Source of the DNA: Microbispora sp.
Lineage (GTDB): Bacteria > Actinomycetota > Actinomycetes > Streptosporangiales > Streptosporangiaceae
Length of the DNA: 34,854 bases
Direction of reading: 5' to 3'
Assembly: GCA_019689655.1 (NCBI GenBank)
Contig: JADGHC010000007.1
Coordinates: 1 to 34,854 of the forward strand
The position numbers were made by a program, and so were the translations under genes. Shown piece after piece: positions 25,362-33,570 of this stretch (its first letter is position 1; every line of letters starts with the position of its first letter). The notes beneath the pieces are model-generated. The model was not told the origin of the DNA. It did no database searches and was given only the letters and a program-made list of their open reading frames with translations.

Positions 25362-26300
25362 TCAGGCGCCGGCGAGGGCCGTCGCACGATAGGCGATCTC
25401 ACGGGCCGCGCCCATGTACGCCAGTGCCCCGCTCGATCCCGGGTCGTACGTCATGACCGACTGGCCATAGCTGGGCGCCTCGGAGACGCGGACGCTCCTG
25501 GGGATCACGGCGTCGAGCACGGTGTCGCCGAAGTGCGATCGCACCTCCTCGGCCACCTGGGAGGCGAGGCGGGTGCGGCCGTCGTACATCGTGAGCAGGA
25601 TGGTCGACACCGACAGCGTCTGGTTGAGGTGCGCACGCACCAGTTCCACGTTCTGCAGAAGCTGGGTGAGCCCTTCCAGGGCGTAGTACTCGCACTGGAT
25701 GGGGATCAGCACTTCCTGGGCCGCGGCCATGGCGTTCACGGTCAGCAGGCCCAGCGAAGGCGGGCAGTCGATGAAGATGTAGTCGAACTGCATCGCATCA
25801 AACGAGGCGAGCGCCCGCCGCAACCGGGTCTCCCGGCCGACCATCGGAACCAGCTCGATCTCCGCACCCGCGAGGTCGAGGGTGGCGGGAGCGCAGTACA
25901 GGTTCGGCATGTCGGGAACCGGCTTCACGATTTGCGCCAGTGGCAAGCCCTCCACGAGGACCTGGTACACCGACGGCATCCCCGACCGGTGTTCCGTCGA
26001 CAAGGCCGTGGACGCGTTGCCCTGCGGGTCGAGATCGACCACTAGGACGCGCTGGCCGTGCATGGACAGCGCCGCCGCAAGGTTGACGGCTGTGGTGGTC
26101 TTCCCCACGCCGCCCTTCTGGTTGGCCACCGTCATCACGCGGCAGCGGGAAGGCCGGGGCCAGGCCCCCTCGTCGCGTGTCGAGTAACCGACGGAAGGCG
26201 CAGCCGCCTGCGGGGGCGCGGCTGTTTCACGTGAAACCACAGAACTCAGTGCCTCTCGTACCAGCGGCGAATCGTCAGGGTCAAGGGGGGTCTGGGACAC
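25362..26300 (-). CDS. parA: Chromosome-partitioning ATPase ParA
   Basis: A deviant Walker ATPase that, with ParB, moves the replicated origin. The protein of 312 residues has KGGVGKTT (62-69, including the signature lysine), VVDLDPQGNAS, the Walker B-like IFIDCPPSLG and IPRSVRVSEAPSYG. The frame is open further upstream, but the GTG at 26300 has AAAGGA at correct spacing and gives VSQTPLDPDDSP; the roughly 55-residue N-terminal extension is usual in actinobacterial ParA. Codons 22-26 (VSRET) are a perfect parS site. It follows rsmG by 154 bases, with a good promoter between. Confidence 0.96.
   Translation of the reverse strand: MSQTPLDPDDSPLVREALSSVVSRETAAPPQAAAPSVGYSTRDEGAWPRPSRCRVMTVANQKGGVGKTTTAVNLAAALSMHGQRVLVVDLDPQGNASTALSTEHRSGMPSVYQVLVEGLPLAQIVKPVPDMPNLYCAPATLDLAGAEIELVPMVGRETRLRRALASFDAMQFDYIFIDCPPSLGLLTVNAMAAAQEVLIPIQCEYYALEGLTQLLQNVELVRAHLNQTLSVSTILLTMYDGRTRLASQVAEEVRSHFGDTVLDAVIPRSVRVSEAPSYGQSVMTYDPGSSGALAYMGAAREIAYRATALAGA
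26224..26237. other. parS site 6, inside parA
   Basis: A perfect GTTTCACGTGAAAC core that encodes Val-Ser-Arg-Glu-Thr at ParA residues 22-26. ParB binding here could affect parA expression as well as segregation (inference). Confidence 0.93.
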
Positions 26301-26390
26301 GGTCGTCGTCCTTTCGACCGGCGAAGCAGGGGGACGAGGCCAGCCCACCCCGGAGGACCGGCCTGCTGTCGCGATCTCCCAGCGTAGGGG

Positions 26391-26419
26391 GAGCCGAGTC
26401 TCCGGCCAACCCAGACCCG
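26391..26419 (-). promoter_or_regulatory. Likely promoter of parA
   Basis: On the minus strand TTGGCC, 17 bases, then TACGCT, about 90 bases before the parA start. This suggests that parA can be transcribed independently of rsmG. Confidence 0.5.
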
Positions 26420-26454
26420 CTGTCACACCACCCGATCCGGCGTCCGCCACCGGT

Positions 26455-27135
26455 TCACCTCTTTCGTCGCCTCCGCGTGCCCGTTCGCGGAGGCCGTCCG
26501 GCGACGACGCGAACAAGGGTCGCGGGCGGCTCGACCTTACCTTGCCCCACGGCCACCAGCTCGACGTGCCTCACCCCGAGCGATTCCAACTGGGGACGGG
26601 CCGCGTCCAATTCCTCCCGAGCCCGCTCTCCCTTCATCGCCAGCAGCTCCCCGCCTTCGTGCAGCAGCGGCATCGACCACGACAGCAGGCGGTCGAGCGG
26701 CGCCACCGCCCGCGCCGTCGCCACATCGAAGAAACGCTTGCCGGCGAGCTCCTCCGCCCGGCCGCGCAGCACCTCCACGTTGTCGAGCTTGAGTGCCTCG
26801 ACACACTCCGACAGGAACACGGTGCGGCGCAGCAGCGGCTCCAGCAAGGTCACCGTCACATCGGGACGGACGATCGCCAGGACGAGACCGGGCAGGCCCG
26901 CACCCGAGCCGATGTCGACCAGTGTGGAGTCCGGCGGGACCGCCTCCTCGACAACCGCGCAGTTCAACAGGTGCCGGTCCCAGATCCGGGACACCTCGCG
27001 CGGACCCAGCAGCCCCCGCACCACACCCGGCCCGGCGAGCAACTCGGCGAACACCCGCGCCCGCTCCAGCGCCTCACCGGTGAAGATCTCCCGCGCCACC
27101 GGGGGCGCTTCGGGCAGGTCGTTGCTCTCCGTCAT
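26455..27135 (-). CDS. rsmG: 16S rRNA (guanine-N7) methyltransferase RsmG (GidB)
   Basis: Methylates N7 of G527 (E. coli numbering) in 16S rRNA with S-adenosylmethionine. About 226 residues. The SAM-binding motif VDIGSGAGLPGLVLAIVRP and the following VTLLEPLLRRTVFLSE are diagnostic, as are IWDRHLLNCAVV, VATARAVAPLDRLLSW and the basic C-terminus RTGTRRRRKR. The start is the ATG at 27135, adjacent to a GTG at 27138. It is the usual gene between parA and khpB/jag. Loss of this enzyme gives low-level streptomycin resistance in many bacteria. Confidence 0.95.
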   Translation of the reverse strand: MTESNDLPEAPPVAREIFTGEALERARVFAELLAGPGVVRGLLGPREVSRIWDRHLLNCAVVEEAVPPDSTLVDIGSGAGLPGLVLAIVRPDVTVTLLEPLLRRTVFLSECVEALKLDNVEVLRGRAEELAGKRFFDVATARAVAPLDRLLSWSMPLLHEGGELLAMKGERAREELDAARPQLESLGVRHVELVAVGQGKVEPPATLVRVVAGRPPRTGTRRRRKR

Positions 27136-27273
27136 CACTCACTCATCCAGGAACGCTCTTTGCCAAGGGTAACCATCCTTCCCTCCCGGCGACGGCCGAC
27201 CGTACATCCGGTGGACCCCGTCCGTACGGGCCCCTCTCGTGGACGGGAAGAAGAAGGCAGGTGCGGGACGGAA

Positions 27274-27308
27274 AAGCCGCCGGTCCCGGGAGTCGGAACC
27301 GGCGGCTT
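27274..27308 (-). terminator. Rho-independent terminator after khpB
   Basis: A perfect 11-bp stem (AAGCCGCCGGT with ACCGGCGGCTT) about 27 bases after the khpB stop, followed on the minus strand by TTTTCC. It ends the rpmH-rnpA-yidD-yidC-khpB transcript and separates it from rsmG. Confidence 0.85.
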
Positions 27309-27334
27309 CCCCGCGTCGGAACTGTGGAAAGCGG

Positions 27335-27829
27335 TCAGGCGGGCAAGACCACCACGAAACGCCGGGGCTCCTCGCCCTCGGACTCGCTGCGCAGGCCCGC
27401 CGCGGCGACCGCGTCGTGAACGATCTTTCGCTCGAACGGCGTCATCGGCTTGAGCGCCTTCGGCTGACCGGTGCGCTTGACGTCGTCGGCGGCCGCGGCG
27501 CCGACCTTGGTGAGCTCGGCGCGGCGCCGCTCCCGGTAGCCGCCCACGTCGAGCATGAGCCGCGAACGCTCCCCCGTTTGGCGGTGCACGGCAAGGCGCG
27601 TCAGCTCCTGCAGCGCCTCCAGCACCTCGCCGCCGGGACCCACGAGTTCATCACCCTTGACGCCAACGATCGAGACCACGGCGCGGTCCCCCTCGACGTC
27701 CATGTCGATGTCACCGTCGAGGTCGGCGATGTCGAGCAGGCCCTCCAGGTAGTCCGCCGCGATCTCGCCCTCCTGTTCCAGGGCTTCGATGTCGGGAGCA
27801 GGCTTGAGGGTCTCCTCAGCTTCGGTCAC
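27335..27829 (-). CDS. khpB: KH/R3H-domain RNA-binding protein KhpB (Jag)
   Basis: A 164-residue single-stranded nucleic acid-binding protein always found after yidC. The acidic N-terminus (TEAEETLKPAPDIEALEQEGE) leads into a KH-like domain (DIDMDVEGDRAVVSIVG, then GDELVGPGGEVLEALQELTRL). A C-terminal R3H domain shows LDVGGYRERRRAEL and MTPFERKIVHDAV. The Jag-N domain found in some Firmicutes is missing, as is usual in actinobacteria. It starts 18 bases after yidC and is probably co-transcribed. In other bacteria KhpB works with KhpA in RNA binding and envelope growth; the partner gene is not in this window. Confidence 0.93.
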   Translation of the reverse strand: MTEAEETLKPAPDIEALEQEGEIAADYLEGLLDIADLDGDIDMDVEGDRAVVSIVGVKGDELVGPGGEVLEALQELTRLAVHRQTGERSRLMLDVGGYRERRRAELTKVGAAAADDVKRTGQPKALKPMTPFERKIVHDAVAAAGLRSESEGEEPRRFVVVLPA

Positions 27830-27847
27830 GTCCGGACTCTCCTTCTC

Positions 27848-28798
27848 CTACGACTTCTTGCTGCCGGTGCGCTTGCTGCGAGGCTGGCGCGTCGGCTGCT
27901 GACGGACGATCTTGGGGGCGGGCGCCGGCTCGGGCTTCGCCGCCGCTTTGGGCTTTCCCACCAGCTTGGTGAAGATGCCATTCGTCGGCTCGGGAGTGGT
28001 GACGTTGCCCTTTTCGTCCACGACCGGCATGGGGTGACGGCTGTAGAACCAGTGCTGCTGGCCGAGCGTCCACAGGTTGGTGGTCACCCAGTAAAGGATC
28101 AGACCGAGCTGGAAGTTCAGGCTGAAGACGGCGAACAGCGGCGAGATGTACATGAGGATCTTCTGCTGCTGCGCCATGGGGTTGTCCGGCATCTGCGCCA
28201 TCGAGCGCTTCACGCTCTGCCGGACGGTGAGGAAGGTGGTGCACGAGCTGATGGCGACGAAGCAGGCGAGCACGATCTTCGTCTGCACCGGCTGGGCGCC
28301 GAGGCTGTGGATGACCTCGGCGCTGTCGAAGAACTTCGCCGCCAGTGGAGCACCGATGACGTGCGCGGCACGCGCGCTGTTCACCAGCTCCTTGGTCATG
28401 CCGAAGACGGCCCGGTCCTCGGCGATGGCCCGCAGCACGGTGAACATCGAAATGAAGATGGGGAACTGCGCGAGGATCGGGAGGCAGCCTCCCAGCGGGT
28501 TGGCCCCTGCCTCCTGGTACAGCCGCATGACCTCCTGGTTCATGCGCTGCTTGTCGTTCTTGTACTTCTTGCGCAGCTCCTGGACCTTGGGCGCCAGTTC
28601 CTGCATCTTGCGCGACGAGCGCATCTGCTTCAAGAACAGCGGGAAGATCAACAGGCGCATCAGCACGGTCAGCGTGATGATGGTCAGCGCCCAGTTGAGA
28701 CCGCTGCTGGAGGGAATGAAAATGCTGTAACCGGCGTGGATCTGGGTGATCACCCAGGCCACCGCCGTGTACAGCCAATTCAGGAATGGCAGCTCCAC
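27848..28798 (-). CDS. yidC: Membrane protein insertase YidC
   Basis: Inserts and folds membrane proteins, with or without the Sec translocon. The 316-residue protein has the Gram-positive topology: an N-terminal hydrophobic segment, then the conserved core WALTIITLTVLMRLLIFPLF with the hydrophilic-groove Arg (LMRLLIFP), a cytoplasmic coiled hairpin (RKMQELAPKVQELRKKYKND), GANPLGGCLPILAQFPIFI, and two further helices (ILMYISPLFAVFSLNFQLGL, LILYWVTTNLWTLGQ). The basic Ala/Lys/Pro-rich tail is likely ribosome-binding. The GTG start at 28798 lies 4 bases after the yidD stop. Confidence 0.96.
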   Translation of the reverse strand: MELPFLNWLYTAVAWVITQIHAGYSIFIPSSSGLNWALTIITLTVLMRLLIFPLFLKQMRSSRKMQELAPKVQELRKKYKNDKQRMNQEVMRLYQEAGANPLGGCLPILAQFPIFISMFTVLRAIAEDRAVFGMTKELVNSARAAHVIGAPLAAKFFDSAEVIHSLGAQPVQTKIVLACFVAISSCTTFLTVRQSVKRSMAQMPDNPMAQQQKILMYISPLFAVFSLNFQLGLILYWVTTNLWTLGQQHWFYSRHPMPVVDEKGNVTTPEPTNGIFTKLVGKPKAAAKPEPAPAPKIVRQQPTRQPRSKRTGSKKS

Positions 28799-28802
28799 CG
28801 AG

Positions 28803-29117
28803 CTAGCTCCCTTGCGTTTCGTCGTGAGACCGGACTCGGCGTGGGGGCACCGGGTCGAAACCTCCAGGATGGAACGGGTGACACCGTCCGATACGCCTGA
28901 CGGTCAGCCAAACCCCGCGCGCCGCTCCGTGAACGGCGACGGCTTCCAGTCCGTAGGCACTGCAGGACGGCTCGAACCGGCACCTCGGGCCCAGCATCGG
29001 GCTGATGAAGGCGCGGTAGAACCTGATGATCGCGAGCAGCACACGAGCGACCGGGCCCGCCTCGGGCCGGTCGCTGTCCCCCGGCGCCACGACCGGGGTC
29101 GAGTGCTGCGCTGTCAT
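28803..29117 (-). CDS. yidD: Membrane protein insertion efficiency factor YidD
   Basis: A 104-residue protein that assists YidC. The family motif is clear: [26 protein letters not shown] ([19 protein letters not shown] with the conserved cysteines), then [19 protein letters not shown]. The ATG overlaps the rnpA TGA (ATGA), so the two genes are translationally coupled, as is usual in this cluster. Confidence 0.95.
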   Translation of the reverse strand: MTAQHSTPVVAPGDSDRPEAGPVARVLLAIIRFYRAFISPMLGPRCRFEPSCSAYGLEAVAVHGAARGVWLTVRRIGRCHPFHPGGFDPVPPRRVRSHDETQGS

Positions 29118-29491
29118 GACCGTCCATCCGTCGGGGTCCGGGACTCGGACCCGCGCCGCCGGAGTAAACGACTCAGCGCGACGTCGAGTTCGGCGGCCAA
29201 GTGCTCGCTGCGCGCGGACGCTGCCGGTGGATTGGCGCGTACCACCAGAAGGCTACCTCTCGGCAGCAATGGCAGGCGGCTCCGCATGAGGTGTCTCAAC
29301 CTGCGCCTGACCCGGTTCCGCACCACGGCGCCACCGACCGCCTTGCTCACGACGAAGCCGACCAGCGGTGGCTCGTCGGCGTCGCGCAGGTTCAGGTGTG
29401 CGACCAAGGTGGGACACCCGGCGCGCCGCCCACGGCGAATCGCGTCGGCGAAATCGTCACCCCGCCGCATGCGGGACGCGGACGGCAGCAC
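29114..29491 (-). CDS. rnpA: Ribonuclease P protein component
   Basis: The protein subunit of RNase P, which trims the 5' ends of tRNA precursors. About 125 residues. The N-terminus [21 protein letters not shown] and the RNR signature [15 protein letters not shown] are diagnostic; LVAHLNLRD and [13 protein letters not shown] complete the core. The frame is open to 29533, but the GTG at 29491 has GAGGAAG seven bases upstream and gives the standard [10 protein letters not shown] start. The gene follows rpmH by 63 bases and overlaps yidD. The C-terminal Arg-rich extension is common in actinobacteria. Confidence 0.94.
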   Translation of the reverse strand: MLPSASRMRRGDDFADAIRRGRRAGCPTLVAHLNLRDADEPPLVGFVVSKAVGGAVVRNRVRRRLRHLMRSRLPLLPRGSLLVVRANPPAASARSEHLAAELDVALSRLLRRRGSESRTPTDGRS

Positions 29492-29554
29492 CGGGCACTT
29501 CCTCGACGTACGGCCGTCCGCTCCGCTCGGCACGGGCGGGCGGCGTCTGATTTA

Positions 29555-29692
29555 TCAGACCGTCAGCTTGGCACGGCCCTTGCGGCGGCGCGCGGCCAGG
29601 ATGGCGCGGCCGGCCCGGGTGCGCATGCGCAGCCGGAAGCCGTGGGTCTTCGCGCGGCGACGGTTGTTCGGCTGGTAAGTACGCTTGCTCAC
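29555..29692 (-). CDS. rpmH: 50S ribosomal protein L34
   Basis: A 45-residue basic ribosomal protein. The translation starts [19 protein letters not shown], continues with [20 protein letters not shown] and ends RAKLTV, matching bacterial L34 over its whole length. It uses a GTG start at 29692. It is first in the rpmH-rnpA-yidD-yidC-khpB cluster and is transcribed away from dnaA, as in nearly all bacteria. Confidence 0.97.
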   Translation of the reverse strand: MSKRTYQPNNRRRAKTHGFRLRMRTRAGRAILAARRRKGRAKLTV

Positions 29693-29813
29693 GGGTGGGC
29701 TCCAGGCGTCAGGTGCGTCCGCGGCGTTCCGCGGGTGCGGTCCATTCCAAGGTCACGGCTCGTCAGGTGCGCGGGCATGCGAAATAGCCGTCGCGTGATT
29801 AGCCGACCGGGAT

Positions 29814-29843
29814 ACGTTACGGGCCCACCGTCCGTCAGGTCAA
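29814..29843 (-). promoter_or_regulatory. Likely promoter of the rpmH cluster
   Basis: On the minus strand TTGACC (29843-29838), 18 bases, then TAACGT (29819-29814), about 120 bases before rpmH. It lies at the edge of the DnaA-box region, so initiator binding could affect it (inference). Confidence 0.45.
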
Positions 29844-30128
29844 ACCGGCACACGAGACGCCAAGCGAGTACGGCGATCGACCATGGGCCGTTAGGCTGTG
29901 GACAACGCCTTGAACCCATGTTGTGCACCCCGCTACTGTCGGCCGTCCGGCCCTTCCTCCCATCAGCATGAATATGCCCGGGGAGGACGCGCGGGCTGTG
30001 CACATCATGTGGATCATATGTGGATGGCATCCGGACGAGGGACCGGTGCCGCGAGGCGTACGAACTGACACGACGACACGGATCGCGGCGAGCGGGCGGG
30101 GCCGCGCAACGGAAGGAGGGGCCGAGCC
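29844..30128. other. rpmH-dnaA intergenic region with DnaA boxes
   Basis: It contains a perfect actinobacterial DnaA box, TGTGGACAA (29897-29905), and TGTGGATCA (30008-30016) and TGTGGATGG (30019-30027). It is likely the dnaA promoter and autoregulatory region, and perhaps part of the origin. GGAAGGAGG for dnaA lies at about 30110-30118. No gene is seen. Confidence 0.7.
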
Positions 30129-31799
30129 ATGGAAGGCGTCGATCTCAACGCTGTATGGGCTCGGGCGCTCAGGACCCTGCTCGACGAGGGCGTCTCGGGG
30201 CAGCAGCGTGCGTTCCTCCAGATGACGCAGCCCTCCGGCCTCATCAACGACACGATCCTCCTGGCGGCCCCCAACGACTTCGCCAAGGAGATCATCGAGG
30301 TACGGCTGCGCCCGCTGATCGTGCACGCGTTGTCGCAGGAGCTCGGCCGGCCCGTGCGGATCGCCGTGATGGTAGATCCCGGCGCCGCCGAGCCCGCCGC
30401 GTCCGACCCCGCGGCCGGGCCGCGGGCCGACTATCGTCCACAGCCGCCGTCCACAGGTTATCCACAGCCTCGTCCGCAGGCTCCGCGCTTCCCGTTAGGC
30501 GAGGAGGGCCCGGTCCGGCGCGACGCCGAGCCGCACGGGCAGCACTATCCACAGAGCCGGCAATATCCACAGCCTCCGCAGCACATGTCCCCGCCGGACC
30601 ACACGCAGCGGCCCGGCTACTCCCCCGAGCCGCCCTCGGCGCCCAAGCCCGAGCACGCGCCGGGTTCCGTGCCGGGTTCGGTGCCGAGCCCCGTGGCCGG
30701 ATCGGTCCCCGGCGCCGGGCAGAACCGCTGGGAGACCCGCAGCACGCGCACTTCCGGCGAGCCGGCCCGGCTGAACGCCAAGTACACCTTCGAGACGTTC
30801 GTCATCGGCGCCAGCAACCGCTTCGCGCACGCCGCGGCCGTCGCGGTCGCCGAGGCCCCCGCCAAGGCGTACAACCCGCTGTTCATCTACGGCGACTCCG
30901 GGCTGGGCAAGACCCACCTGCTGCACGCGATCGGCCACTACGCGCAGAGCCTGTACGACGGCGCCCGGGTGCGGTACGTCAGCTCGGAGGAGTTCACCAA
31001 CGACTTCATCAACTCCATCCGCGACCACAAGGCCGACGGGTTCCGCTCCCGCTTCCGGGCCGTGGACATCCTCCTCGTGGACGACATCCAGTTCCTCGAG
31101 GGCAAGGAGCAGACGCAGGAGGAGTTCTTCCACACCTTCAACACGCTCCACAACGCCAGCAAGCAGATCGTCATCTCCAGCGACCGGGCGCCCAAGCAGC
31201 TCGTCACGCTGGAGGACCGGCTGCGCAACCGGTTCGAGTGGGGTCTGATCACCGACGTCCAGCCGCCCGAGCTGGAGACCCGCATCGCGATCTTGCGGAA
31301 GAAGGCGATCCAGGAGGGCCTGGCCGCGCCGCCCGACGTGCTGGAGTACATCGCCAGCCGCATCGCGACGAACATCCGCGAGCTGGAGGGCGCGCTGATC
31401 CGGGTGACCGCGTTCGCCAGCCTCAACCGGCAGTCTGTGGACATCGAGCTCGCCGAGATCGTCCTCAAGGACCTCATCAGCGAGGACGCGAGCCCGGAGA
31501 TCACCATCTCCCTCATCATGTCCACAACCGCCGAGTACTTCGGCGTCTCGCTCGACGACCTGTGCGGAAGCTCGCGCTCGCGCGCCCTGGTCACCGCCCG
31601 CCAGATCGCCATGTATCTGGCCCGTGAGCTGACCGACCTATCCCTGCCGAAGATCGGCCAGCAGTTCGGCGGACGCGACCACACCACCGTGATGCATGCG
31701 GAGCGTAAAATCCGCTCGCTCATGGCCGAGCGGCGCTCGATGTACAACCAGGTCAACGAGCTGACGACCCGGATCAAGCAGCGCGCACGCAACGCTTAG
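30129..31799 (+). CDS. dnaA: Chromosomal replication initiator protein DnaA
   Basis: Binds DnaA boxes, melts the origin and loads the helicase. The 556-residue protein has domain I (about 1-85, [13 protein letters not shown], then [16 protein letters not shown]). A long Pro/Gln-rich domain II linker follows (about 90-220), then the AAA+ domain with Walker [10 protein letters not shown] (255-263), Walker B LLVDDIQF, and sensor motifs. Domain IV carries the DnaA signature [13 protein letters not shown] starting near 516. The linker is longer than the E. coli one, as in Streptomyces. Five DnaA-box sequences lie inside the linker codons. The ATG has GGAAGGAGG about 11 bases upstream. Confidence 0.98.
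   Translation: MEGVDLNAVWARALRTLLDEGVSGQQRAFLQMTQPSGLINDTILLAAPNDFAKEIIEVRLRPLIVHALSQELGRPVRIAVMVDPGAAEPAASDPAAGPRADYRPQPPSTGYPQPRPQAPRFPLGEEGPVRRDAEPHGQHYPQSRQYPQPPQHMSPPDHTQRPGYSPEPPSAPKPEHAPGSVPGSVPSPVAGSVPGAGQNRWETRSTRTSGEPARLNAKYTFETFVIGASNRFAHAAAVAVAEAPAKAYNPLFIYGDSGLGKTHLLHAIGHYAQSLYDGARVRYVSSEEFTNDFINSIRDHKADGFRSRFRAVDILLVDDIQFLEGKEQTQEEFFHTFNTLHNASKQIVISSDRAPKQLVTLEDRLRNRFEWGLITDVQPPELETRIAILRKKAIQEGLAAPPDVLEYIASRIATNIRELEGALIRVTAFASLNRQSVDIELAEIVLKDLISEDASPEITISLIMSTTAEYFGVSLDDLCGSSRSRALVTARQIAMYLARELTDLSLPKIGQQFGGRDHTTVMHAERKIRSLMAERRSMYNQVNELTTRIKQRARNA
30434..30571. other. Five DnaA boxes inside the dnaA linker codons
   Basis: TCGTCCACA (30434-30442), CCGTCCACA (30447-30455), TTATCCACA (30458-30466, perfect), CTATCCACA (30545-30553) and ATATCCACA (30563-30571), all in the same orientation. 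They recode the Pro/Gln/Tyr/Ser-rich domain II linker. This may be a titration, autoregulatory or origin-extending cluster. Confidence 0.7.
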
Positions 31800-32320
31800 T
31801 GCACAGCTGTGGATAACTCTGTGGATCAAAGCCGCGGCCGCCGGTGGCGGCTCCGTCGCGTTACCCCCACCCTCTCCGGCCCGCCAAGGCGCCGTCCCCA
31901 CCTGGGGACAACCTTGGGGAAAAGCTGGGGATGGGTTGGGGAACACCCGTGGACGAGCTGGGGACGCCCTGTGCGTACTCGTCACAGGGAGCTCAGCCGC
32001 CCCTTTTGCCCCGTGGACAACCGGTGGAAACCCCGTGGATTACTCGTGGACAGAAGGCCCTCCGCCTGGGGAACGGGTGTGGGGACAGCGGGTCCGCCCA
32101 CAGTCCACAGGGGTGCTTCCACGCTTCCCCCACACCGGCGGTGGATGAACCAGCTCCGCTGAGCTGCGAAAATGCTCGGCATCCACATATCCACACCGCC
32201 TAATAAGACGGCTTGTATCTCTCCCCCTAAGGAACTCAAGAACCATAGAAGGGGTTCGGGAGGCGCACAGGTGCGGGAGAGTGAAGACTTGACGAAGCAG
32301 CGACACCCAGGAGGCTGATC
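31800..32320. other. oriC: oriC, dnaA-dnaN intergenic region
   Basis: A dense set of DnaA boxes and near-boxes in both orientations. Examples are TGTGGATAA (31808), TGTGGATCA (31820), TGGGGACAA (31903), CGTGGACGA (31948), CGTGGACAA (32012), CGTGGATTA (32034), CGTGGACAG (32045), TGGGGACAG (32080), AGTCCACAG (32102), GCATCCACA (32179) and ATATCCACA (32187). The least GC-rich part, about 32196-32260 (CCTAATAAGACGGCTTGTAT and on), is a candidate unwinding element beside dnaN. Location, box density and synteny identify it as the replication origin. Confidence 0.9.
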
Positions 32321-32323
32321 CAC

Positions 32324-33463
32324 GTGATGTTCCGGATCGATCGCGACGTGCTCGCCGAGGCCGTGGCGTGGACGGCACGAAGCCTTCCGGCCCGTCCCTC
32401 GGTGCCGGTGCTCGCCGGCATGCGGCTGGAGGTGACCGACGACCACCGGCTGAAGCTCTCCGGCTTCGACTACGAGGTCTCCGCGGAGGTGACCCTCGAC
32501 GTACAGACCGGGGAGCCGGGTGTCGTGCTCGTCTCCGGCAAGCTGCTCGCCGAGATCACCCGCGCCCTCCCCGCACAGCCGGTCGAACTGGTTGTGGACG
32601 GCGCCAAGGCCGTCGTCACGTGCGGCAGCGCCCGGTTCACACTTCTCACCATGCCTGTGGAGGACTACCCCTCCCTGCCGGCCATGCCCCCCGCCGCGGG
32701 ACGCGTCGGCAGCGACGTGTTCGCCTCCGCCGTCGCCCAAGTTGCCGTCGCCGCGGGCAAGGACGACACCCTCCCGATGCTCACCGGCGTACGGATGGAG
32801 ATCGAGGGCGACACCGTGACCCTCGCCGCCACCGACCGCTACCGCCTCGCCGTACGCGAACTGAAGTGGCAGCCCGAGCAGCCCGACTTCCAGGCCGTGG
32901 CGATGATCCCCGGCCGTACGCTGGCGGACACGGCCAAGGCGCTCGGCGGCACCGGCGCGGAGGTCGAGATCGCGCTGAGCTCGACCGGCGGCACCGGCGA
33001 GGGCATGATCGGGTTCTCCAGCTCCGGGCGGCGGACGACCACCCGGCTGCTCGACCCCGAGTTCCCCAAGTACCGCTCGCTGCTGCCCACCGAGTTCTCC
33101 GCGCGCGCGGACGTGGCCACGGCCTCGTTCGTGGAGGCCGTCAAGCGCGTCGCGCTCGTCGCCGAGCGCAACACCCCCGTACGGCTGGCCTTCCGCGGTG
33201 GGGAGGTCATCCTGGAGGCCGGCAGCGGCGACGAGGCCCAGGCCGTGGAGGCCCTGCCGGTCGAGTTCGACGGCGACGAGATCAACATCGCGTTCAACCA
33301 CCAGTTCCTGCTGGAGGGCCTGGGGGCGCTCGACTCCGACGTGGCGCGGCTGCAGTTCACCACGCCGACCAAGCCGGCCATCCTCACCGGGGGCAAGCCT
33401 GTGGAAGACGGCGCGAACGAGGACTACCGCTACCTGATCATGCCCATCCGCCTGTCCAGCTGA
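32324..33463 (+). CDS. dnaN: DNA polymerase III beta subunit (sliding clamp)
   Basis: The ring clamp that tethers DNA polymerase III. The 379-residue length is normal and gives three similar domains per subunit. Recognisable parts are MFRIDRDVLAEAVAWTARSLPARPSVPVL at the start (VLAEAVAWTARSLP), AATDRYRLAVREL in domain II, LLDPEFPKYRSLLPTEF, and the C-terminal NEDYRYLIMPIRL that forms the partner-binding pocket. The GTG at 32324 with AGGAGG nine bases upstream is the best start; an ATG follows directly. It lies just after oriC. Confidence 0.97.
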   Translation: MMFRIDRDVLAEAVAWTARSLPARPSVPVLAGMRLEVTDDHRLKLSGFDYEVSAEVTLDVQTGEPGVVLVSGKLLAEITRALPAQPVELVVDGAKAVVTCGSARFTLLTMPVEDYPSLPAMPPAAGRVGSDVFASAVAQVAVAAGKDDTLPMLTGVRMEIEGDTVTLAATDRYRLAVRELKWQPEQPDFQAVAMIPGRTLADTAKALGGTGAEVEIALSSTGGTGEGMIGFSSSGRRTTTRLLDPEFPKYRSLLPTEFSARADVATASFVEAVKRVALVAERNTPVRLAFRGGEVILEAGSGDEAQAVEALPVEFDGDEINIAFNHQFLLEGLGALDSDVARLQFTTPTKPAILTGGKPVEDGANEDYRYLIMPIRLSS

Positions 33464-33570
33464 CGCGGCCGCGACACCCCGGGCGTACGATCTCCTGCGG
33501 GCATGGACCCCTTATGCGTGGGTACGCGTGCCTCCGACGACGACGACGCAGACGATGAGGGGTGGCTCAG

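Noticed and set aside
24638-25402. 254-codon minus-strand frame in the parA-parB gap
   Set aside because: Arg/Ser/Pro-rich composition, overlaps the end of parA, and no recognisable motif; not called as a gene.
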